Shown here in pieces: positions 23,312-36,136 of a stretch of 64,000 bases of DNA. The position numbers and the translations under genes are program-made. How positions within the stretch are numbered: the first letter of the stretch is position 1; each line of letters begins with the position of its first letter. Source of the stretch: Allium sativum (taxonomy: Eukaryota; Streptophyta; Magnoliopsida; Asparagales; Amaryllidaceae); NCBI GenBank assembly GCA_030737875.1, contig CM060926.1:321413922-321477921 (forward strand). Reading direction: 5' to 3'. Under the pieces are notes generated by a model. It saw only the letters and a program-made list of their open reading frames with translations, was not told the origin of the DNA and ran no database searches.

Positions 23312-26217
23312 GTGTGAGAACCAAAACAGTTATTTATTTTATTTTAAAGTTAGGTAAATCAAGGGACCACGCCATATAACACGGAAGGGTTTTCTCCTAA
23401 GAGTACCAGTGCATAAAAACAACAGCGCAATGGTAAATAAAGAAATAATGAAGCTATTATAAGACCCAGGTCCCATCACACAATGCAACACAAACCGGAG
23501 GTAGCGTTTTACCTTATAATAGCCAAAGAATGCTTGATACGCTAAATTTCATCTTTTATTATTACTATAAGTGTATAGTGTCAAAACAATTTCAATCATA
23601 AATATCAAACATAGACGACATGGGTACCATATATTATGTCGCCATACTAGTTCTACAATTAGAACCGCAAGATGTCGTATTTGGAAGCTGGATTTCCATC
23701 TGTGAACCAAGGCTAGGCGCAATCCTACTGTTTCGAGACAATCTAGCCTACCATGTCTCAGGACTCAGCCGCAACTGTACCTAGGCAACATGCAGGGCCA
23801 GTCCACCAATGTGGTTTAAACTTAAACCCTGAATATGCGTTTCCCTGCCCTTTGGGCCGTAAATGAGCCAAATGACTCCATCGGCTCCACACAGTCACTG
23901 ATATATACGAGGCGCCTTGCAACAGCAACAACCACACAGGTGGAAATAATATAAATGTCAGGGCTGGTAGGTCACTGACACCACCCTAGATAGAAAGAAA
24001 CGCATGCCCTCCCTGCCGTCCTCTCCCATTTCCGGTTCACAACCGGGGTGTAAGGCTCGCGAATCAACGTTACACAAAGCTATGCCACACAGGCGGTGCT
24101 TTGATCATCAACCACAAGACTTTGCTTTTCAACAGAAGCCTTGACCAATATCCACTTAGGCATGCCACACAGGAAATTTACTCCATGCGATTGATATCCA
24201 TCAATATATAACCCCTGAGCTCGTACGTCTCATAGAAGGGCGTTAAGCAAGAGAATAAATTCTCTATCGCCAAACGGATACATATTTAATAGAAATCAAT
24301 CACACAGAATAAAATCCAATGTCAGACACACAGTCCATTTACAAGTTCGTTCTGGGTCTGAACGAAACCGGAGGCCCCTTGTACCTCGCATATCCATCGA
24401 TCTCCAAGTACGTCTAGACGATCACCAACTGATTCCCTCCTCTTGGGTGTACAGCCCAATCAAGATCATCAGTAATCACCCAAACGATGTGAAGACCTCC
24501 GGCCTTCGACCACCGTCTTCATCCTCGACACTACGTCGAATCAGTTATTCAGAATGGGATAAACCCGGTCTTTCTGAATAACTCACGTATATAATAAACA
24601 AGTGTTACACAAACACAACATACGCCTCATTCCAATTCAGAATATTCTTTTATTCAAATATTCTTATACTTTGGGAAAGGTTCCCATTAATTTTATCAAA
24701 GATAAATTCTTTAAATTTATTCTTTAATCTTCTTTTGAATATCAATTCAAACTAGTCGGGATTAGCGAACCACACCACAGTAATCATTTATTTTGTTTCC
24801 CAATCCCAACCTATTCATCCCATGAAGTAAAACTGGTCATACTTCATATCTAACACCACGGTGTTATCGGTAAATTCATATACCATTTCACATTCAAATC
24901 TAATTAAAGATTTAACTATCGCCTGGAGCAAAACTGTTGATACTCCATCCTCGATCACTTCAATCTAATTCAAGATTCATTAAAACTCTACTTAGTTTTA
25001 ATCTTCATAGAAATTAATATCCTGTCTTTAACTGGGTTAAAGAACCAATGTCATTTAAAACACGGTTCATGATAAACCCAAAATCAGTTCAAATTCAATT
25101 CCAATTAAATCCCATTTAATTGGTACACTTCATTAAATCAAAATAAAAAGATTTAATCTTTTTCTTAACTGGGCTTAAGAACGGTGCTGATGAAGAAACC
25201 ACTCACGACAAACCCAAATCCCATTTGATATTAAATACAAGGCTCTGAATAGAAAATATATCGGCTTATATTCAATACCAAATTCTACGACAAACAAATA
25301 TCGTATTGGAAATAACGATATAAATATATCTTTCAAATTTCCATGCCAATATCTGTATAATCACGAAATCCAACATCAAAATATTCCAAAGACAATTTCG
25401 ATTCAAATCCATTCCAATTCAATTATTGGAAATTCTGGTTATTTTCAAAACCAATTTAAATCCAATTTATTTTTTTCAAAAATAGATTGATTTATAATTC
25501 TAGTTCAAAGCTAGTTCATTTCGATAAAAATCTATTTTTATCTTTTCAAATTGGGAATTTTTCATCCCAATTCTTCACAAATCATTTCTTATGATTTTAC
25601 ACAAATTATTACTATTTTTAATAATTTTATCAAGGCCCGTACAGTCGATTTCCATCAACGGCCATCGAACTGCACTTACAGCGTCCTTTTCCAAATTTGA
25701 TTTGGACATAATTCCAAATCCAACCGTTAGATTTCAAATTTCTAATATTCGTTAGAAAGCTCTTTTCGATACGAACCCAACGGTTCTGGTTTTAGGAGAA
25801 TCCGACGGTCGGATCTTCCGTAACATCCATTCGAATTTAATGGTCGAAATTCGCGAACTGCCGCGGCGCGGCGCGTTCTATTCAGGCCATTATATATATA
25901 TAATATATATATTATATATATTTCGTCGATTTCCTTTCAAAACGTATTCTATAAATCGTTTAAATTCGTTTTCAAAACGATTTCAACTTCATATTCAATT
26001 TCGAATCAAAACTGAATACTACACATCATCGATATACAAATGATAATATTTTCAAAGTGTTATATTTTGAAATCACTTCCTTTTCTATATTCATTATAAA
26101 AAAGAATAAAATCGATATAAATATCGTTCACGTCAAAATGGTGCATATCAAACCAACACGGCTTTATACATTTCAATAACTTCGTTATTCTACTGAACAA
26201 ATGAATATTTTTTTCCT

Positions 26218-26363
26218 ATTCAACACATGAATTTATTTTCTATTCAACACAGGAATTTATTTTCAATTCAACACATGAATTTATTTTCTATTCAACACAT
26301 GAATTTATTTTTGATTCAATACATGAATTTATTTTATATTCAACACATGAATTTATTTTCTAG
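26218..26363. repeat. 24-bp tandem array in GL1 3' LTR
   Basis: About six units built on ATTCAACACATGAATTTATT plus TTCT. The second LTR has the same array at about 33325-33470. Confidence 0.9.
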
Positions 26364-27194
26364 ATTGGAATGAGGCCCAATCAATTACCATATAATGTTA
26401 ATTATATGGATTTTCTACAATACATGTATATAATAGCAATGATAAATAATCAAGCATCATCCAGAGTGCACCATACAACTGCATAAGCATTAAATATAGA
26501 TAATTAACGCTTACACAGTCTGTCAACCCATCGATTGACATACAACTAAACAATCGGGATTAGTGTACGTCAAATATCATCCCAATACCCATGTGGGGTT
26601 TCAAATCAACAAACACAGATTTTATTTGTGCTGTTGGGCAATGTGTAAAATTTATCCTCCCAATCTATATCAGTCAAGTCAGTGTATATAAATAAATCGT
26701 CCGATTTTTTTGTTACTATTTTATTTTATATACACGTTAAAAATCATATTTTTAACTATAAAATATTTTCCACTATAAAATATTTTATTCCATTTCACAT
26801 CACACAATCAAATTTCACAACACAACAATCAAACAAACAAGTCATCCATGGTCTGTGTACGACGGGTGTCGGGTGCTGCTAAGCACCGTCTGCATCCTAG
26901 TATATATTTCAACTAGAAATCAAAATAAAAGTGAGGAGTTCTCACCGGAATGCTAAACCAAACGCCGCGACTCTTCGTATGTAGAAAATCTTCGCCTTGT
27001 TTCTTCTTGTCATTTTCGTCTACCGTATCCACTACGTATATAAAAATCGCATTTTTATATTGTTGTCATGTATATAAAAATCACATTTTTACACACCAAA
27101 GATCGTATTTTCTTATCAAATCTACATTTAAAAAACTAGATTTCACAACGCTACTTCATATGACAAAACCATATTTTTAAACCACCAAGAACCA

Positions 27195-27330
27195 TAACCT
27201 TATATTTTCAAATATCATAACTTTACATTTCAAAGATCATAACTTTACGTTTCATAGATCCTAACTTTTCATTTTAAAGATCATAACTTTTCATTTTAAA
27301 GATCATAACTTTTATATTTTATAAAGGTCA
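27195..27330. repeat. 22-bp tandem array in GL1 3' LTR
   Basis: Five to six units built on GATCATAACTTTTCATTTTA plus AA; matched at about 34310-34437 in the other LTR. Confidence 0.85.
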
Positions 27331-27750
27331 TGTCTTTAATCTTCTAAACATATACTTTCATGAATTAAAGATTAAAACTTCATCCTCATGAACACACTAT
27401 AAACATCTAATCTTTAACACTTTTAAAAATCAAATCTTTATCTTTGGTTATAAATATATATATATAAATTCTTTTCTTGCTTTCTATTTTAAAAACCCAA
27501 TCTTTTTACCCGATAAAAATCCCATCTTTAATTCGTTAACATTATAATAAAAATCGCATTTTTACTTAGGTAAAAATCATACCTTTATGATATTAAAAAC
27601 CATTGCTTTCATAACATAAAAATCACTTCTTTTACAACATAAAAAAAAAATACATCAGTTTTTATATCTAACAAAAATCAGTTTTTAGATCTAACTAAAA
27701 TCAGAGAATAGAAGAAAGAAAAATAATAAAACAAATAATAAAAGTTACTT

Positions 27751-28132
27751 TTGCTGTTACGGAGAGGGGGAGGGGATCGGAGGCTGTCGACGTCGGTTTG
27801 GGGACGCAGGAGGAGGCGAGGTCTGTCAGGTGGAGGTTGCGCGAGGGGAACTCACGGTTCTCGGTGGGAAGTGGGGGAACTCGCGACTGGGTGTAGGGGG
27901 TCTCGATTTTCGTGCTTGGGACCAGAGCAGGACGTCGGCTTCGATTAGAGGAGGGAGATGGCAGAGCAGAAGGGGCAGGCGGTGGGAGGCTAGGGCGGCG
28001 GTCGCGTGGGGAGGGGGGAGGGGTGCAGATCGAGATCAAGCTATGTTTTTTTTATTCATTTTTTTTCTTTTGACAGAAGTCAACGAGGATGGGGGGGGGT
28101 TTGGAGAGAAAAAGGGGGGGGGGGGGAGAAGA
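27751..28132 (-). other. GC-rich block in GL1 3' LTR
   Basis: G-rich on the + strand, so C-rich on the element strand, with runs of 8-11 G at the right end. It is flanked by AT-rich DNA and repeated at 34860-35245. On the element strand it lies roughly 0.9-1.25 kb from the LTR start. It could be a CT-rich leader near a transcription start or captured host sequence. A proline-rich frame of about 110 codons lacks an ATG and is not kept in the other LTR, so I do not call a gene. Confidence 0.5.
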
Positions 28133-29003
28133 AATATATGATTTATAATTTAATTATTTTAATTTTCAAACCCACTGACTGTCATTCCTAGCTAATTACC
28201 CCCATTCCGAACACAATGGGATATGTTTCGCAAGACAATTCGCTTGTTATGATCAGTTTCTGTCAAAATCAAAATATATATCTATATATTGAATTTGAAC
28301 GTGCATTTCAATTTACCGGGGCCACATACGGACTGTATAAATTCCCGAAAAATATTTTCTAGCTTCGTATTGACGACACGGTCCTAACAAAATGAATTTT
28401 GTCAAATTCAGAGATCGTTTGAAAAATGGCCATTTTTCGGTCGATTAAAATCAACTAAAACTGGTCAAACGCGTTTTCCTTTGCCACGCTCTCATATTGA
28501 TTCAGAAAATTACGAATTTTGAAACCTAGCAATAACTTGACATCATGGATACAACAAAAGTGGTTTCGTCGAAAACCGAGGTTGTTTGCAAAATTTCCAT
28601 TTTTAAGGGCCAAAATTCCATAGCGACTATTCTGAATTTTCAACTGGGCATATCTTTTGATTCCCGCTAAGAAATTTCAATTTTTTGGATTCGTTGGAAA
28701 TATATTCTCAATTAGATTCTAATATTTTTGGTTTCACTAAAATCCGGTTTATTTTGAATCCTGTACATTCATTTGAACTTAGAAATCGAAATATCGAACT
28801 ACCGCGCCATTTTCAATTCCTTTTATAGTTAAAATAAAATATTTATATTCTAACGTCGAGCGATATAAATATATACGTTCTAATTCTATTCAAAATAAAT
28901 TTCTCGTCGTTATTATTTAAAATAATTCATTTTAAATATTCAAAATTCACTAAAATTTCCAAAATAAAAACTTTAAATTGGCTCAGATTTCCGGGTTATT
29001 ACA

Positions 29004-29016
29004 ATCTCCCCCACTT
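29004..29016 (-). other. GL1 polypurine tract
   Basis: Element strand AAGTGGGGGAGAT directly before TGTAATAACCC. Confidence 0.88.
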
Positions 29017-29020
29017 AAAA

Positions 29021-29038
29021 CTTTTCATCCCCGAAAAG
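29021..29038 (-). promoter_or_regulatory. GL1 PPT-proximal hairpin
   Basis: Element strand CTTTTCG-GGGA-TGAAAAG: same loop and stem length as R1 (GATTTCG/CGAAATC), with changed bases that still pair and one G.T wobble. Confidence 0.55.
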
Positions 29039-30024
29039 GAACGAAGCCGAAAGTTGTTTCACAAATCAACTCAACTTTCATTATTTCCATTATGGTTTAA
29101 GTTCCTCAACTTTTCAGTTTCTAAGAACTTTTCAAATTTTTCAAAAATTTGGCTAACACCGTAAATTTTCGAAAAATTTCGCCATAGCCTCCCCTGCACC
29201 GGGGACTTCGAGATATTTCAAATAGCCTCCCCTGGCCCTCATCAATCCAAAAAGAAAAAGAAACAGCCAAGCGGCTAGCCAATCGGCTCATAAAATCATC
29301 CAAACCTAATAAATTTTAAACATGTACCTATTTGTCGGGCAAACAATTTTATTCTTCTGCTCTAGCCTCCTTGCTATGACCTGTTCAATGTAAGTACATG
29401 TATATGTGTGCAAATGCGACAAATTTTCTATATAATTCACTTTCTGGTTCAATTTGGCTAAAGGTTCAACATTTTAATTAATCAAACAATAATCAAACAA
29501 CACAATCAGCAATCAATTTGATGATTAGCTTTTCAAATTCATAACTTTGATATATAGCCAAAAATCACATTTTTGATGCCAAATCACAACAATAGGCCCT
29601 ATCTAATTTTGGTTCTCACACCAGTCTAATGGAAACATACAGAAATCCCACTTTCGTCACTCGAACATAAATTCTGATGATGTTTCAAACCACCATCAGG
29701 GCATCCACGGGCGACTAGAGTGTGACTCTATATCCATCCAGTATATTGGAGGCTTCCAATACACGTAGATCAGACGTATATTAAAATCTCTGTATACTGG
29801 ATAGTCCAAATCAATATAAATAAATATTCAAATACGAATTATTGAATTAAATTTTCAAAACAAAACTTGTTTTCAATTTAAAAATATACTATTCACACTC
29901 GTTCTAGGATACTACTGATCCCATCTCCAACGAGTCGTTCTCATTGGATATTACTAATCCAATTTCTAATGAATTCTTTCATTTGGTTCTAACGTGTTTT
30001 GTTCTCTGAGCTTTGTAAACCAAA

Positions 30025-30036
30025 GCTCTGATACCA
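30025..30036 (-). other. GL1 primer binding site (tRNA-iMet type)
   Basis: Element strand TGGTATCAGAGC, the exact common plant form, two bases after the 5' LTR end TTCA. Confidence 0.95.
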
Positions 30037-30038
30037 AC

Positions 30039-33000
30039 TGAAGCGACTCAACTTCCCCGGTCTCCGAAGAGAAGAGAAAGAACGAATTACCGTGAGGACA
30101 AGACGAATCAGAACGCAAACAGAAGAACATTTCATTGTATAATACAACAATTCCATCAGAATACAAGAATATACAGCGTATGAATAAATATTACACATTC
30201 GATAAATATCAGAGATTACAATACATTACATAGCAGCGGAAAATAATACAATACACAACTAGAAGTAATACACGGATAAAGAGCTTTCCGAGTATCGTTC
30301 CAGCTGTAAATCAGGATCCCGTGAATATAAATCTGTAAAACCAAAACTATTAGCTGCCCGTGTCAAAATAAGGGCACCCAGAGTTTAGGTTAAAACAATA
30401 AACTCCAGGCCAGTCATGGGACTAGTGTGAGAACTAAAATAGTTATTAATATTTATTTTAAAGTTAGGTAAATCAAGGGACCACGCCGTATAACTCAGAA
30501 TGGGTTTCCTCCCAAGAGTACCAGTGCATAAAAACAACAGCGCAATGCTAAATAAAGAAATAATGAAGCTATTATAAGACCCAGGTCCCTTCACACAATG
30601 CAACACAAACCCGAGGTAGTGTTTTACCTTATAATAGCCAAAGAATGCTTGATACGCTAAATTTCATCTTTTATTATTACTATAAGTGTATAGTGTCAAA
30701 ACAATTTCAATCATAAGTATCAATCATAGACGGCATGGGTATCATATATCATGTCGCCATACTAGTTCTACAATTAGAACCGCAAGATGTCGTATTTGGA
30801 AGCTGGATTTCCATCTGTGAACCAAGGCTAGGCGCAATCCTACCGTTTCGAGACAATCTAGCCTACCATGTCTCAGGACTCAGCCGTAACTGTACCTAGG
30901 CAACATGCAGGGCCAGTCCACCAATGTGGATTAAACTTTAACCCTGAACATGCGTTTCCCCGCCCTTTGGGGCGTAAATGATCCAAATGACTCTATCGGC
31001 TCCACACAGTCACCGATATATACGAGGCGCCTCGCAACAGCAACAACCACACAGGTGAAAATAATATAAATGTCAGGGCTGGTAGGTCACTGACACCACC
31101 CTAGCTAGAAAGAAACACATGCCCTTCCTGCCGTCCTCTCCCGTTTTTGGTTCACAACCGGAGTGTGAGGATCACAAATCAACGTTACACAAAGCTATGC
31201 CACACAGGCGGTGCTTTGATCATCAACCACAAGACTTTGGTTTCCAATAGAAGCCCTGACCAATTGCCACTTAAGCATGCCACACAGGCAATTCATTCCA
31301 TGCGATTGATATCCATCAATATATAACCCCTGAGCTCGTACGTCTCAGAGAAGGGCGTTAAGCAAGAGAATAAATTCTCCATCGCTAAACAGATACATAT
31401 TTAATAGAAATCAATCACACAGAATAAAATCCAATGTCAGACACACAGTCCATTTACAAGTTTGTTCTGGGTCTGAACGAAACCGGAGGCACCTTGTACC
31501 TCGCATATCCATCGATCTCCAAGTATGTCGGGACGATCACCAACTGATTCCCTCCTCTTGGGTGTACAACCCAATCAAGATCATCAGTAATCAGCCAAAC
31601 GATGTGAAGACCTCCGGCCTTCGACCAACGTCTTCATCCTCGACACCACGTCTAATCAGTTATTCAGAATGGGATAAACCCGGTCTTTCTGAATAACTCG
31701 CGTATATAATAAACAAGTGTTACACAAACACAACATACGCCTCATTCCAATTCAGAATATTCTTTTATTCAAATATTCTTATACTTTGGGAAAGGTTCCC
31801 ATTAATTTTATCAAAGATAAATTCTTTAAATTTATTCTTTAATCTTCTTTTGAATATCAATTCAAACTAGTCGGGATTAGCGAACCACACCGATGCAATT
31901 ATTTATTTTATTTCCCAATCCCAACCTATTCATCCCATGAAGTAAAACTGGTCATACTTCATATCTAACACCACGGTGTTATCGGTAAATTCAATTACCA
32001 TTTCACGTTTAAATCTAATTAAAGATTTTACTATCCCTTGGAGCAAAACTAGTGATACTCCATCCTTGATCACTTCAATCTAATTCAAGTTTCATTAAAA
32101 CTCCACTTAGTTTTAATCTTCACAGAAATCAATATCCTGTCTTTAACTGGGTTAAAGAACCAATGTCATTTAAAACACGGTTCACGATAAACCCGAAATC
32201 AATTCAAATTCAATTCCAATTAAATCCCATTTAATTGGTACACTTCATTAAATCTAAATAAAAAGATTTAATCTTTTTCTCAACTGGGCTTAAGAACGGT
32301 GTTGATGAAGACACCATTCACGACAAACCCAAATCCCATTTAATATTAAATATAAGGCTCTGAATAGAAAATATATCGGCTTATATTCAATATCAAATTC
32401 TACGACCAACAAATATCGTATTGGAAATAAGGATATAAATATATCTTTCAAATTTCCATACCAATATCTATATAATCACGAAATACAACATCGAAATATT
32501 CCAAAGACAATTTCGATTCAAATCCATTCCAATTCAGTTATTTGAAATTCTGGTTATTTTCAAAACCAATTTGAATCCAATTTATTTATTTCAAAAATAG
32601 AATTATTTATAATTCTAGTTCAAAACTAGTTCATTTCGATAAAAAACAATTTTTATCTTTTCAAATTGGGAATTTTTCATCCCAATTCTTCACAAATCAT
32701 TTCTTATGATTTTGCACAAATTATTACTATTTTTAATAATTTTATCAAGGCCCGTACAGTCGATTTCCATCAATGGCCATCAAACTGCACTTACAACGAC
32801 CTTTTCCAAATTTGATTTGGACATAATTCCATATCCAACTGTTATATTTCAAATTTCTAATATTCGTTAGAAAGTTCTTTTCGATACGAACCCAACCTTC
32901 CGGTTTCAGGAGAATCCGATGGTCGGATCTCCCGTAACGTCCATTCGAAGTTAATGGTCGAAATTCGCGAACTACCGGGGCGCGGCGCGTTCTATTCAGG

Positions 33001-36000
33001 CCATTATATATATAATATATATATTATATATATTTCGTTGATTTCCTTTCAAAACGTATTATATAAATCGTTTAAATTCGTTTTCAAAACGATTTCAACT
33101 TCATATTCAATTTCGAATCAAAATTGAATATTCCACATCATCGATATACAAATAATAATATTTTCAAAGTGTTATATTTTGTAATCACTTCCTTTTCTAT
33201 ATTCATTATAAAAATGAATAAAATCGATATAAATATTGTTCACATCAAAATGGCACATATCTAACCAACACGGCTTTATACATTTCAATAACTTCGTTAT
33301 TCTATTCAACAAATGAATATTTTTTCCTATTCAACACATGAATTTATTTTCTATTAACCACAGGAATTTATTTTCAATTCAACACATGAATTTATTTTCT
33401 ATTCAACACATGAATTTATTTTCAATTCAACACATGAATTTATTTTATATTCAACACATGAATTTATTTCCTAGATTGAAATGAGGCCCAATCAATTACC
33501 ATATAATGTTAATTATATGGATTTTCTACAACACATGCATATAATAGCAACGATAAATAATCAACCATCATTCAGAGTGCACCACACAATTGCATAAGCA
33601 TTAAATATAGATAATTAACGCTTACACAGTCTGTCGGCCCATCGATTGACATACAACTAAACAATCGGGATTAGTGTACATCAAATATCATCCCAATACC
33701 CGTGTGGGGTTTCAAATCAACAAACATAGATTTTATTTGTGCAATTGGGCGATGTGTAAAATTTATCGTCCCAATATATATCAGTCAAGTCAGTGTATAT
33801 AAACAAATCGTCCGATTTGTTTATTACTATTTGTTTTATATACACGTTAAAAATCATATTTTTAACTATAAAATATTTTCCACTATAAAATATTTTATTT
33901 CATTTCACATCACACAATCAAATTTCACAACACAGCAATCAAACAAACAAGTCATCCATGGTCTGTGGACGACGGGTGTCGGGTGTTGCTAAGCACCGTC
34001 TGCATCCTAGTATATATTTCAACAAGAAATCAAAATAAAAGTGAGGAGTTCTCACCGAAAAGCTAAACCAAACGCCGCGACTCTTCGTATGTAGAAAATC
34101 TTCGCCTTGCTTCTTCTTGTCACTTTCGTCTACCGTATCCACTACATATATAAAAATCGCATTTTTATATTGTTGTCATGTATATAAAAATCACATTTTT
34201 ACACACCAAAGATCGTATTTTCTTTTCAAATCTACATTAAAAAAACTAGATTTTCACAACGCTACTTCATATGACAAAACCATTTTTTAAACCAACAAGA
34301 ACCATAACCTTATATTTTCAAATATCATAACTTTACATTTCAAAGATCATAACTTTACATTTCAAAGATCCTAACTTTTCATTTTAAAGATCATAACTTT
34401 TCATTTTAAAGATCATAACTTTTATATTTAATAAAGGTCATGTCTTTAATCTTCTAAACATATACTTTCATGAATTAAAGATTAAAACTTCATCCTCATG
34501 AACACACTATAAAAATCTAATCTTTAACACTTTTAAAAATCAAATCTTTATCTTTGGTTATAAATATATATATAAATTATTTTCTTGCTTTCTATTTCAA
34601 AAACCCAATCTTTTTACCCGATAAATATCCCATCTTTAATCCGTTAACTTTATAATAAAAATCGCATTTTTACTTAGGTAAAAATCATACCTTTATGATA
34701 TTAAAAACCATGGCTTTCATAACATAAAAATCACTTCTTTTACAACATAAAATAAAATACATCAGTTTTTATATCTAACTAAAATTAGTTTTTAGACCTA
34801 ACTAAAATCAGAGAATAGAAGAAAGAAAAATAATAAAACAAATAATAAAAGCTTACTTTTGCTGTTACGGAGAGAGGGAGGGGATCAGAGGCTGTTCACG
34901 TCGGTTTGGGGACGCTGGAGGAGGCGAGGTCTGTCAGGTGAGGGCTGCGCGAGGGGAACTCGCGGTTCCAGGTGGGAAGCAGTGGAACTCGCGACTGGGA
35001 GGAGGGGGGTCTTGATTTTCGCGCTTGGGACCGGAGGAGGATGTCGGCTTTGATTAGAGGAGGGAGAAGGCAGAGCAGAAGGGGCGGGCGGTGGGATGCT
35101 AGGGCGGCGGTCGCGTAGGGGGGGAGGGGTGTAGATCGAGATCGAGCTGTGTTTTTTTTAATTCTTTTTTTCTTTTGACAGAAATCAACAAGGATGGGGG
35201 GGGGGTTAGGAGAGAAAAAGGGGGGGGGGGAGAAGAAATATATAATTTAATTATTTTAATTTTCAAAAAGCATCTTTTTATTTTCTACTCGAAATCAGAC
35301 CCACCGACTGTCGTCCCTAGCTAATTACCCCTATTCCGAACACAATAGGATATGTTTCACAAGACTATTTGCTTGTTACGATCAGTTTCCATCAAAATCA
35401 AAATATATATCTATATATTGAATTTGAACGCGCATTTCAATTTACCGGGGCAACATACGGACTCTATAAATTCTTGAAAAATATTTTCTAGCTTCGTATT
35501 GACGACACGGTCCTAACAAAACTAATTTCGTCAAATTCTAAGATCATTTGAAAAATGGTCATTTTCCAGTCGATTAAAATCAACTGAAACTGGTCAAACG
35601 CGTTTTCCTTTGCCACACTCACATATTGATTCAGAAAAGTACGAATTTTGAAACCTAGGAATAACTTGACATCATGGATCCAACAAAAGTGGTTTCGTCG
35701 AAAACCGAGGTCATTTGCAAAATTTCCATTTTTAAGGACCAGAATTCCATAGCGACTATTCTGAATTTTCAACTGGGCATATCTTTTGATTCCGCTATGA
35801 AATTTCAATTTTTCGGATTTGTTGGAAAGATATTCTCAATTAGATTCTAATATTTTGGGTTTCATTAAAATCCGGTTTATTTTGAATCCTGTACATTGAT
35901 TTGAACTTAGAAATCGAATTATCAAACTACTACGCCATTTTCAATTCCTTTTATAATTAAAATAAAATATTTATATTCTAACGTCAAGCTATATAAATAT

Positions 36001-36131
36001 ATACGTTCTAATTCTATTCAAAATAAATTTCTCGTCGTTATTATTTAAAGTAATTCATTTTAAATATTCAAAATTCACTGAAATTGCCAAAATAAAAACT
36101 TTAAATTGGCTCAGATTTCCGGGTTATTACA
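30039..36131 (-). repeat. GL1 5' LTR (6093 bp)
   Basis: Collinear with 22925-29003; by eye only scattered substitutions and small indels. The hairpin at 30411-30424 has one broken outer pair. Both LTR ends are intact. Confidence 0.95.
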
Positions 36132-36136
36132 CGCCA
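36132..36136. repeat. Right target-site duplication of GL1
   Basis: CGCCA, exact copy of 22920-22924. Confidence 0.95.

Larger units (their letters stand above)
22925..29003 (-). repeat. GL1 3' LTR (6079 bp)
   Basis: Left copy on the + strand, right copy on the element strand. Ends TGAAGCGAC and GGTTATTACA on the + strand. Contains the hairpin at 23298-23311 (CAGTC/GACTG perfect), an alternating AT palindrome near 25892-25921, a 24-bp array (26218-26363), a 22-bp array (about 27195-27330) and a G-rich block (27751-28132). Same order and near-identical sequence in the other LTR. Confidence 0.95.
29004..30038 (-). other. GL1 internal region, non-coding (1035 bp)
   Basis: Bounded by a purine tract and a primer site in the correct order for the minus strand. 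The longest open stretch (about 60 codons, 29121-29303) resembles no gag or pol motif. No zinc knuckle, protease, RT or integrase signature was found in any frame. Confidence 0.9.
22925..36131 (-). mobile_element. GL1: non-coding LTR retrotransposon with giant LTRs and 1-kb interior
   Basis: Complete insertion of 13,207 bp. On the minus strand it reads 5' LTR (36131 down to 30039, TGTAATAACCC to GTCGCTTCA), primer site (30036-30025), interior, purine tract (29016-29004) and 3' LTR (29003 down to 22925). The target duplication CGCCA is perfect. Interior is only 1035 bp and has no gag or pol; the LTRs have no long frame either. Primer site, purine tract and GGGA hairpin match the chromovirus elements around it, so it is probably a non-autonomous derivative of that lineage that used enzymes from another element. 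Confidence 0.93.

Noticed and set aside
25890..25921. Alternating AT palindrome as a replication origin or terminator
   Set aside because: Simple AT microsatellite present in both GL1 LTRs and partly in GL2; nothing supports a specific role.
27701..28039. 112-codon proline-rich frame on the minus strand in GL1 LTR
   Set aside because: Begins with TTG, low-complexity from a C-rich block, and not preserved in the second LTR copy.
30025..30036. tRNA gene at tRNA-like sequence (also at 1215, 18070, 48181, 51566, 63205)
   Set aside because: Only 12-13 bases complementary to a tRNA 3' end, always beside an LTR: primer binding sites.
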